A stretch of 11,372 bases of DNA, from positions 1 through 11,372 of the forward strand of contig CAYQOG010000028.1 of NCBI GenBank assembly GCA_964419095.1, read 5' to 3'. Every line of letters starts with the position of its first letter. The first letter of the stretch is position 1. Source of the stretch: JAKAVK01 sp964419095 (lineage in GTDB: Archaea; Micrarchaeota; Micrarchaeia; Micrarchaeales; CABMGC01). Made by a program: the position numbers and the translations under genes. The notes under the pieces were generated by a model. That model searched no databases and was not told the DNA's origin. It worked only from the letters and a program-made list of their open reading frames with translations. Positions 6,042 to 11,372 of this stretch are shown one piece after another.

Positions 6042-6046
6042 AGGGA

Positions 6047-6304
6047 TTATCTCCTTTTCTTCTTTGCTGATCTCTTCGGCTTGCTTGACTTCTTTGAGCC
6101 CTTTTTAGCCGAGGAAGGAGGCTGAGAGTTGTCGTACTTCTGGTCAAGTAGATCCAATACGTGCGATTCAAGAGTTGGCCTTGACTCGCCTGCACTGCTG
6201 AGAAGGGCCGCGCTCTCTATGGTGCTCGTCTCGAGGGCCTGGTTTATCTGCTGTGCTCGCTCAAGAGCTTCGAGCTTCTTCGACCTGCTTGACTTCTTTG
6301 ACAT
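6047..6304 (-). CDS. Lys/Ser-rich hypothetical protein (85 aa)
   Basis: I do not recognise a family. Both ends are strongly basic: MSKKSSRSKK at the start, and a Lys/Ser/Arg-only tail of about 20 residues ending SAKKKRR. The middle (about 10-58) is a more ordinary helical region (LEALERAQQINQALE, VLDLLDQKYDN). The composition suggests binding to nucleic acid or the ribosome, but that is inference. The ATG at 6304 is preceded at 5-nt spacing by GGTG (6310-6313 on the minus strand), a match to the archaeal anti-Shine-Dalgarno, and by a TATA-like box about 37 bp upstream. It diverges from the helicase gene, and the HEAT/LRV-like gene lies downstream on the same strand. Confidence 0.6.
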   Translation of the reverse strand: MSKKSSRSKKLEALERAQQINQALETSTIESAALLSSAGESRPTLESHVLDLLDQKYDNSQPPSSAKKGSKKSSKPKRSAKKKRR

Positions 6305-6337
6305 ATGGACACCGTTTACGATAGATATGAGACTCAG

Positions 6338-6345
6338 CCTTTTAA
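6338..6345 (-). promoter_or_regulatory. Possible TATA box for the Lys/Ser-rich gene
   Basis: The minus strand reads TTAAAAGG, centred about 37 bp before the ATG at 6304. The predicted transcript would start near 6315, just before the GGTG at 6310-6313. Confidence 0.35.
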
Positions 6346-6403
6346 GCCTTCTGCATCACTGCGGAACAAAGTCAACGACGACATGCCAATGCCCATAGGC
6401 AGC

Positions 6404-6411
6404 TTTTAATA
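6404..6411 (+). promoter_or_regulatory. TATA box for the lhr-phosphoesterase operon
   Basis: TTTTAATA is centred about 50 bp before the helicase ATG at 6458, predicting a start near 6434 and a leader of about 24 nt, long enough to carry the Shine-Dalgarno sequence at 6447-6452. Confidence 0.55.
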
Positions 6412-6446
6412 CATATTCCCGCCAATTGGTATTGCTAGTTTTGCTA

Positions 6447-6452
6447 AGGTGA
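6447..6452 (+). promoter_or_regulatory. Shine-Dalgarno AGGTGA that fixes the helicase start
   Basis: AGGTGA lies 5 nt before ATG 6458, ideal spacing. An in-frame GTG at 6449 lies inside this element, so it is part of the ribosome-binding site and not the start codon. Confidence 0.75.
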
Positions 6453-6457
6453 CCAGA

Positions 6458-9118
6458 ATGATACAGTATTTGGAAAAACCCTTCAGTGTAGAGGAGAGTC
6501 TGGACAGCCTCAACATCTTCTTCAGGAAGTGGTTCGAGAAGAAGTACAAGGTGCCTACGCCTCCGCAGATGTATTCATTCAGGCTCATAACGCAGCAGAA
6601 GAACGTGCTGATAACCGCTCCCACGGGCAGCGGGAAGACTTTCTCCGCTTTCATGTCCATACTCAGCGACCTGATGAATCTGTCGCTTGCGAACAAGCTT
6701 GAGGACAAGGTCTACTGCATATATGTCTCGCCTTTGAGGGCCCTCAACAATGATATATATAGGAATTTGAATGTGCCGCTGGACCAGGTTTTCGCCGATA
6801 TAACTCTCCCAATAAAAAAGATCACTGTGGGAATACGCACAGGAGACACTCCGCAGTCGGAGCGCCAGAAGATGCTGAAGAAACCTCCGAACATACTCGT
6901 TACTACGCCAGAGAGCCTTGCGATACTCATCAACTCGCAGAAGTTCGTGGAGCACCTGAAGGGTGTCAAGTACGTGATAATAGACGAGCTGCACGAGCTT
7001 GCCAACAACAAGCGGGGGGTGCACCTCTCGCTCTCCATAGAGAGGCTTACTGAGATAATAGGCCATGACTTCGTGAGGGTGGGGATGGGCGCCACGCTCT
7101 CTCCTCTCGACGAGGCGGCTAAGTACCTTGTAGGATACGATGGCGAGAAGGAGCGCGACTGCTTCATAGTGGACGCTACATGGGACAAGAAACTCGATTT
7201 CCTCGCGATGTCCCCAGTGAAGGACATAGTCAACTCGAGCGACGCTCTGGTAGACAACTCCATCTACAGGATCATTGACTCGATAATAAAGAAGAACAGG
7301 ACAACCCTGATATTCACGAACACGAGGAGCGGTACCGAACGCGTTGTTTACAACCTGATGAAGCGATTCAAGTATGGAGAGGAGAACATAGCTGCACACC
7401 ACGGGTCCCTTTCCAGGGAGGCCAGACTGGGTGTGGAGGACCTTCTCAAGAAGGGGAAGCTGAAGGTTGCCGTTTCATCAACCAGCCTGGAACTTGGAAT
7501 AGACATAGGCACCATAGACAACGTGATACAGATAGGCTCGCCGAAGAGCGTTGCAAGGACGGTGCAGAGGATAGGGAGAAGCGGCCACAGCTTCAATGAT
7601 ATTGCAAGGGGAGAGGTAATTGTCACGAACCGCGACGATCTTGTGGAATGCTCCGTTATGCTTGATTCGGCTAAGAAAAGGCACCTGGACAGCTTTACCA
7701 CGCCGAAGAATGCGCTTGACGTGCTCTCGCAGCACATCGTGGGAATGTCGCAGACGAAGAAGTGGACTATAGACGAGGCTTATTCGCTTGTTCGCAATTC
7801 ATACGCATACCACAATCTTCAGAAGAAAGATTTCATGTCCGTCATAGAATACCTCTCTGGCATGTACGTTGGCCTCGAAAGCAGGAGAGTCTATGCGAAG
7901 ATATGGTATGATGAGAAGGAAGGCGCATTCGGGAAAAGGGGCAAGCTCACGAAGCTGATCTACTTCCTCAACCTCGGCACCATTCCAGACGAAGTTGCGA
8001 TAGACGTAATGACTCCGGACAACAAGTGGCAGGGAAGCATACAGGAGGATTTTCTTTCAAGGTTGAAGCCAGGCGACGTCTTTGTGCTCGGGGGCAAGAC
8101 TTACAGGTTCGAGTATGCGCGCGTGATGAAGGCATACGTGAGCCTTGCACCCGGACAGGTTCCTACCATACCTCCTTGGTATTCCGAGCAGCTGCCGCTG
8201 ACCTATGAATTGGCAATAGACATAGGCAGATTCAGGGAGCAGATGGCGATAGCCATAGGCCATGCAAGGCAGCACGGGAAGAAGATGCTCACAATGCTCG
8301 ACAAGAGCAGGCTTAAGCCCAATGAGGAATGCAAGGCCATACTGGATGCCATGCCCATAGATGCGAATGCAAAGATGGCAATATTCAACTACTTCGCTGA
8401 GCAGGTGCTCTATGCAGGCCACATACCAAATGACCGCATGATGCTCATAGAGAGCACGGAGGACAAGGAGGGCGAGAGGAACCTTCTCATTTTCCACAGC
8501 CTTTATGGAAGAAGGGTCAATGACGCGCTATCCAGGATCTTTGCAATAAAACTAGGCGAGATACTTGAGACGGACATAGCGGTAAACATAACAGACAATG
8601 GATTCGTGCTTGTTACAGATCTCTCGGCCACAATAAGCAGGAAGGTCATTTCCGAGCTGATAAACGAGGTTGGGAGCACCAACCTGAGACTTACCCTCAC
8701 GCAGAATATAAGGAGGACTGAAATGATGAGAAGGAGGTTCAGGTACAATGCCGCAAGGAGTTTCATGGTATTAAGGAACTACAAGGGCGTCAAGATAAGC
8801 GTCAGGAAGCAGCAGATAAATTCGCAACTGATATTCAAGGCAGCGGAGGAGATAAGCCCCGATTTCCCGATAATCAAGGAGACTTACAGGGAGATATTCG
8901 ACGACGTGATGGACCTTCCAAGGGCGGAGCAGGTTGTAAAGAAACTTGTGAGCGGCGAGATAGCGCATAGGGTAATCGAGACAGATGTTCCCTCCCCGTT
9001 CTCACATCTTCTCATAACCTTCGGAGAGGCGGATGTCATAATGATGAAGGACAAGAGAAAACACATAAGGGATTTGCATAGGCAGGTTCTTGCAAAGCTC
9101 AACAGGATGATGCAATGA
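6458..9118 (+). CDS. lhr: Lhr-family superfamily 2 DNA/RNA helicase (886 aa)
   Basis: This is an ATP-dependent 3'-to-5' translocating helicase of the Lhr group, which acts on DNA and RNA:DNA hybrids in repair. Motifs in order: Walker A APTGSGKT (54-61), Ia SPLRALNND (91-99), TTPESLAIL (149-157), motif II DELHEL (176-181), motif III GATLSP (211-216), FTNTRSGTE (286-294), motif V STSLELGIDIG (341-351), and motif VI QRIGRSGH (370-377). The later part has the Lhr-type IPPWYSEQLPLTYELA (571-586) and a helical C-terminal region. The length is that of an Lhr core without the long bacterial C-terminal extension, as in archaeal Lhr proteins. All motifs are intact. The next gene starts within its stop codon (ATGA), so the pair is translationally coupled. 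Its start is set by the Shine-Dalgarno at 6447-6452. Assignment to the aLhr1 or aLhr2 subgroup is not made. Confidence 0.95.
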   Translation: MIQYLEKPFSVEESLDSLNIFFRKWFEKKYKVPTPPQMYSFRLITQQKNVLITAPTGSGKTFSAFMSILSDLMNLSLANKLEDKVYCIYVSPLRALNNDIYRNLNVPLDQVFADITLPIKKITVGIRTGDTPQSERQKMLKKPPNILVTTPESLAILINSQKFVEHLKGVKYVIIDELHELANNKRGVHLSLSIERLTEIIGHDFVRVGMGATLSPLDEAAKYLVGYDGEKERDCFIVDATWDKKLDFLAMSPVKDIVNSSDALVDNSIYRIIDSIIKKNRTTLIFTNTRSGTERVVYNLMKRFKYGEENIAAHHGSLSREARLGVEDLLKKGKLKVAVSSTSLELGIDIGTIDNVIQIGSPKSVARTVQRIGRSGHSFNDIARGEVIVTNRDDLVECSVMLDSAKKRHLDSFTTPKNALDVLSQHIVGMSQTKKWTIDEAYSLVRNSYAYHNLQKKDFMSVIEYLSGMYVGLESRRVYAKIWYDEKEGAFGKRGKLTKLIYFLNLGTIPDEVAIDVMTPDNKWQGSIQEDFLSRLKPGDVFVLGGKTYRFEYARVMKAYVSLAPGQVPTIPPWYSEQLPLTYELAIDIGRFREQMAIAIGHARQHGKKMLTMLDKSRLKPNEECKAILDAMPIDANAKMAIFNYFAEQVLYAGHIPNDRMMLIESTEDKEGERNLLIFHSLYGRRVNDALSRIFAIKLGEILETDIAVNITDNGFVLVTDLSATISRKVISELINEVGSTNLRLTLTQNIRRTEMMRRRFRYNAARSFMVLRNYKGVKISVRKQQINSQLIFKAAEEISPDFPIIKETYREIFDDVMDLPRAEQVVKKLVSGEIAHRVIETDVPSPFSHLLITFGEADVIMMKDKRKHIRDLHRQVLAKLNRMMQ

Positions 9119-9867
9119 AGATAGGCAGCGATGTAGAGTTGCTTGAAGGACTGCCCATACTTTACATAAAATCCCTTTCAACTATAGTCTGCAGCGACCT
9201 GCACCTTGGATATGAGGGTGTAATAGCGGACAAAGGCACATTCCTTCCGAAGACAAACCTGCGGCACATAAAGGAGATCATAGCCAGGGCAGTTGAACTG
9301 AAAAAACCGAAGCGGATAATTGTCGACGGCGACATAAAAAACGAGTTCTCGCAGGTGCATGTGGAGGAGTTCAACGAAACGCATGAGTTCGTGAATTTCC
9401 TGAGGAATGAGATGAAACTCGAGATAATAACTTTGATCAAGGGGAACCACGACAATTTCATTGACAGGCTAAAGGAACCCTTCAGAATTGAACTTTATAC
9501 GCAGGAGGCGCTGGTAGGTGACTATCTTTTCTTTCACGGGGAGAGAATTCCGTCGGAAAAGGGAGGCAAGATGCTGATAATGGGGCATGTGCATCCTTCT
9601 ATTGCCATATACAACAAGCTTGGAGTAAAGGAGAAATTGAAATGCTTCCTCAGGGGAAAACTGAAGGACGGAAGGGATATCCTCATTGTTCCGGCAATGA
9701 ACTATTTTGCAGATGGATTCAGCGTGAACATGGAGAGAGGAATTGGGGATCTTGCCCCTATATTCAACAAGATGCTTGACATAGACTCTATGGAAGCGCT
9801 CTGCTTAGGGGAAGGCGAGATACTCGACTTCGGAAGGATAGGACAGTTGAGGAACCTTGAGCTGTAA
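9115..9867 (+). CDS. PdeM-like calcineurin-type metallophosphoesterase (250 aa)
   Basis: Metal-site motifs of a calcineurin-like phosphoesterase appear in order: DLHLGYE (D28, H30), VDGDIKNEF (D73), KGNHDN (N111, H112), FHGE (H141) and GHVHPS (H158, H160). The family includes PdeM, the manganese nuclease/phosphodiesterase partner of Lhr in bacterial DNA-repair operons, and archaeal homologues of unknown substrate. The GD-x-K-N-E-F motif is typical of this Lhr-linked group. The ATG overlaps the helicase stop by 4 bp, and the gene shares the promoter at 6404-6411. The likely job is to process ends or phosphodiesters exposed by the helicase. It lacks the capping domain and size of Mre11/SbcD, so it is not the Rad50 partner. 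The stop is 1 bp from the stop of the facing PH-like gene. Confidence 0.9.
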   Translation: MKIGSDVELLEGLPILYIKSLSTIVCSDLHLGYEGVIADKGTFLPKTNLRHIKEIIARAVELKKPKRIIVDGDIKNEFSQVHVEEFNETHEFVNFLRNEMKLEIITLIKGNHDNFIDRLKEPFRIELYTQEALVGDYLFFHGERIPSEKGGKMLIMGHVHPSIAIYNKLGVKEKLKCFLRGKLKDGRDILIVPAMNYFADGFSVNMERGIGDLAPIFNKMLDIDSMEALCLGEGEILDFGRIGQLRNLEL

Positions 9868-9868
9868 A

Positions 9869-10402
9869 CTACTCAGGCAGCGGCCGACTGGCCGGTTTTG
9901 GATTTATCCCTCCCTGGCTATCCCCGCGATCGCCTGCCAGCGCCTCTATTATGTCTTCGAGGAAGCGGGTGAACCTTGTCGCTTCTGCTATCGGCACGCC
10001 GTTTATCTGTCCTTCCTTCTTCATCTCCCTGCTCTCGTCGGCAAATCCGTGTATTCTCATGTGCACCGTGGCGAAGATCCTTCCCTTGGTTGTTATCACG
10101 CTTATCAGGTTGTGGTAGGGAACGTAGCTTACCTCTGTTGGCGAGGCGATGGTGTGCCCAGCGTAGAGTTTCCAGAATGAGGGCCGCACCATGATGATGC
10201 GCTTGTCGGTCGCAACAACCCTGTCAGGTGCAATACCTGCAAGTATGCTCTGCTTTATCTCGAGCAGCGTGACCTCGTTCTTTTCCAGAGAGTCCCCGAA
10301 GAGGCTTAGGCACTTATCGCTGTGCACATGAGGCTTGTAGTCCTTCTCCTCCTTCAGTCTGGCAGTTGCAATGTTAAGGGCGTTTACAAGTTGTGCATCC
10401 AT
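9869..10402 (-). CDS. PH-like domain protein (177 aa), paralogue of the 2664 gene
   Basis: The PH-like core spans about residues 38-155: RVVATDKRIIMV (61-72), VSYVPYHNLISVITTKGRIFATVHM (the strand pair at about 91-115), then EGQINGV and a closing helix (TRFTRFLEDIIEAL). The order and motifs match the protein at 2664-3182, including ATDKR, PY followed by ISV, and EG-I-G. It has an extra N-terminal helical region (about 1-35) and lacks a zinc ribbon, ending in a Pro/Ser-rich tail. I start at ATG 10402 because the TATA box (10433-10440) is about 34 bp upstream; ATG 10426 is only 10 bp from that box. The partner is unknown. The 3' end carries a hairpin that may terminate the facing operon. Confidence 0.8.
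   Translation of the reverse strand: MDAQLVNALNIATARLKEEKDYKPHVHSDKCLSLFGDSLEKNEVTLLEIKQSILAGIAPDRVVATDKRIIMVRPSFWKLYAGHTIASPTEVSYVPYHNLISVITTKGRIFATVHMRIHGFADESREMKKEGQINGVPIAEATRFTRFLEDIIEALAGDRGDSQGGINPKPASRPLPE
9881..9899 (+). terminator. Hairpin plus T4, candidate terminator of the lhr operon
   Basis: CGGCC (9881-9885) pairs with GGCCG (9890-9894) around a GACT loop, then G and TTTT (9896-9899), starting 13 bp after the phosphoesterase stop. It lies inside the C-terminal coding end of the minus-strand PH-like gene. It resembles an intrinsic terminator, but archaea mostly rely on T tracts, and this run is short. Confidence 0.4.
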
Positions 10403-10432
10403 TGCTCTCGGATAGGCTATCAGCATAACAGA

Positions 10433-10440
10433 TTTAAATA
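10433..10440 (-). promoter_or_regulatory. TATA box for the second PH-like gene
   Basis: The minus strand reads TATTTAAA, centred about 34.5 bp before the ATG at 10402, giving a leader of about 8 nt. It sets the start in favour of 10402. Confidence 0.65.
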
Positions 10441-10463
10441 TGCGAGGAACAGGGAGTGGCAAC

Positions 10464-10471
10464 TTTTATAA
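10464..10471 (+). promoter_or_regulatory. TATA box for the RNase HI gene
   Basis: TTTTATAA is centred about 32 bp before ATG 10500, giving a leader of about 6 nt. It lies only 17 bp before ATG 10485, too close for that start. It is divergent from, and 24 bp away from, the TATA box at 10433-10440. Confidence 0.65.
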
Positions 10472-10499
10472 CCTGCAAGTGCATATGTCCTTGAATACA

Positions 10500-10910
10500 A
10501 TGCTTATTTACGTTTACACGGACGGCGCATCGCGCAACAATCCCGGAAAGAGCGCTTCAGGTTATGAGATCTTTGACCAGAGGCACAGGCTCCTTGCGAA
10601 GCACAGCCTCTACAACGGAATAAAGACGAACAACGAGGCGGAATATATTGCTGTGATTGAGGCGCTGAGGAGGGCCTTGAAGGATCTTGGTGCAGGCAGT
10701 GATATAGATTTGTACTCGGACAGCCAGCTCGTAGTGCATCAATTGAAAGGAGACTGGAAGGTGAAGGAGAAGGGCCTTGAGCTGCTGCATGCGCAGGCAA
10801 AGGAGCTGATAAACAGGTTCAAGTCAGTGAAATTGAACAGCGTGCCTAGGGAGAACGAGCACATATCCAGCGTGGACGCCTCACTCAACGATCTTCTTGA
10901 CACAAAATGA
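10500..10910 (+). CDS. rnhA: Type 1 ribonuclease H (136 aa)
   Basis: RNase HI cuts the RNA strand of RNA:DNA hybrids, removing primers and R-loops. The four catalytic carboxylates are readable: D8 in YTDGASRNNPG, E48 in NNEAEY, D74 in LYSDSQLVVHQL, and D126 in SSVDASLND. There is no hybrid-binding extension and no fusion. At 136 residues it matches small archaeal type 1 enzymes. I chose ATG 10500 because the protein then begins directly at the first beta strand (MLIYVYTDG) and the TATA box spacing fits. Archaea usually rely on RNase HII, so a type 1 enzyme here is additional. It fits beside the Lhr helicase, which unwinds similar hybrids, but the genes are not in one operon. The stop is 4 bp from the facing gene's stop. 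Confidence 0.9.
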   Translation: MLIYVYTDGASRNNPGKSASGYEIFDQRHRLLAKHSLYNGIKTNNEAEYIAVIEALRRALKDLGAGSDIDLYSDSQLVVHQLKGDWKVKEKGLELLHAQAKELINRFKSVKLNSVPRENEHISSVDASLNDLLDTK

Positions 10911-10914
10911 GCCA

Positions 10915-11265
10915 TTAAGGCCGCAGCAGGCTCCCCATGTGGGCAGCGATGTGTATCCTCTTTACGGCGACCTTCCTGCCTGACAGCCTCTCATGCTCGC
11001 GATGGTCTCCTTCCTTTGAGACTATCCTGTATCCGGCCTCGTCGCCCCAGTCCGGTATCCTGATTCTCACTAAGAAGTCTCCCGCCTTCCCCGACATCTG
11101 CCCGAAAGTGAAGTCATAATGTATCTGCACGGCATGCTCGTACCCGTATACCTGAGACCCGTTGCTCCTCGCTCCGCCTAGCAGCGTGGCGCTCCTGAAT
11201 GCATCTCCAAGCTTCTCGAACTGATCGGTGATGTATCTTGCGCCGGACCGCCATGCCAATGCCAT
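10915..11265 (-). CDS. Hypothetical protein (116 aa), N terminus uncertain
   Basis: I do not recognise a family. From ATG 11265 the product is a soluble protein with a helix (ITDQFEKLGDAFRSATLLGG), strands in the middle (QVYGYEHAVQIHYDFTF, DFLVRIRIP) and a basic C terminus (RKVAVKRIHIAAHMGSLLRP). The frame stays open further upstream (SYFLSGIF just before), so the true start may be earlier. A second minus-strand frame (from about 11371 to about 11308) also looks coding, giving MNAEEAHTVYGWEDVTYL, and would join this one if one base were missing at about 11303-11308. No promoter is visible before 11265: the closest AT-rich box is only 17 bp away. The gene faces RNase HI and ends 4 bp from it. 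Confidence 0.6.
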   Translation of the reverse strand: MALAWRSGARYITDQFEKLGDAFRSATLLGGARSNGSQVYGYEHAVQIHYDFTFGQMSGKAGDFLVRIRIPDWGDEAGYRIVSKEGDHREHERLSGRKVAVKRIHIAAHMGSLLRP

Positions 11266-11307
11266 GAAAATGCCCGATAAGAAGTAACTGAGGGTTGGCT
11301 CTCCAAG

Positions 11308-11371
11308 TATGTGACATCCTCCCACCCGTAAACGGTGTGGGCTTCCTCTGCGTTCATGCAATCACTGCATC
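11308..11371 (-). other. Coding-like frame upstream of the last gene, probably its N-terminal part
   Basis: Read on the minus strand, this frame is open to the edge and gives CSDCMNAEEAHTVYGWEDV and then TYL, with mostly G or C in third codon positions. The ATG at 11357 could start it, or the gene may continue outside the window. Past about 11303 the frame turns into poorly protein-like sequence while the frame of the previous entry becomes good. It is therefore best read as the start of that gene before a frameshift. Confidence 0.35.
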
Positions 11372-11372
11372 C

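Noticed and set aside
6449..6451. GTG as the helicase start codon
   Set aside because: It is part of the AGGTGA Shine-Dalgarno sequence that serves ATG 6458.
6575..7402. A 275-codon open frame antisense to the helicase
   Set aside because: The helicase on the plus strand has all its motifs without a break; the antisense frame has no recognisable domain and arises from the codon bias of the real gene.
9115..9867. Mre11/SbcD nuclease
   Set aside because: It is too short, lacks the capping domain, and is coupled to Lhr with no Rad50 gene nearby; the motifs fit the PdeM-like group better.
1..11372. CRISPR array, insertion sequence, integrase or attachment site
   Set aside because: There are no regular spacer-length repeats, no transposase or recombinase motif, and no duplicate of the tRNA 3' end elsewhere in the window.

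Overview
The window is archaeal. Six promoters place a TATA-like box about 27 to 37 bp before the start codon, so transcripts are leaderless or nearly so. Isoleucine ATA and arginine AGG codons are common. Genes are packed tightly, and the gene content is archaeal: an Lhr-type helicase with a partner phosphoesterase, type 1 RNase HI, small wHTH regulators and PH-like/zinc-ribbon proteins. Compact genes and many lineage-specific small proteins suggest a DPANN archaeon, perhaps Micrarchaeota/ARMAN-like. That placement is an inference; no marker gene in the window settles it.

Layout. The left edge holds the 3' part of a tRNA-Pro(UGG) gene. A 61-aa lysine-rich protein follows, facing a pyridoxamine-phosphate-oxidase-like flavoprotein gene broken by two single-base frameshifts (336-726, minus). 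Next is a minus-strand gene for a membrane-anchored wHTH protein with a DUF4382-like outer domain. Its repeat-containing upstream region is shared with a divergent plus-strand gene of unknown function. Then come a PH-like protein with a C-terminal zinc ribbon (plus), a Thr-rich membrane-anchored surface protein (minus), and a response regulator with the order wHTH, REC, degenerate GGDEF (plus). Two small minus-strand genes follow, a HEAT/LRV-like protein and a Lys/Ser-rich protein.

The right third has the lhr-type helicase gene translationally coupled (ATGA overlap) to a PdeM-like metallophosphoesterase gene, probably a nucleic-acid repair or processing pair. Facing it is a second PH-like protein, paralogous to the first. 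A divergent RNase HI gene follows, and the window ends in a hypothetical minus-strand gene that may carry a frameshift near the edge.

How the genes fit together. Helicase, phosphoesterase and RNase HI point to DNA/RNA-hybrid metabolism. The wHTH-membrane protein, the secreted-type surface protein and the response regulator point to envelope sensing, but no histidine kinase is present to tie them into one pathway. All five convergent gene pairs end within 4 bp of each other or overlap, so terminators must lie inside the opposing genes. There is no IS element, CRISPR array, phage gene or gene-free stretch over 300 bp.
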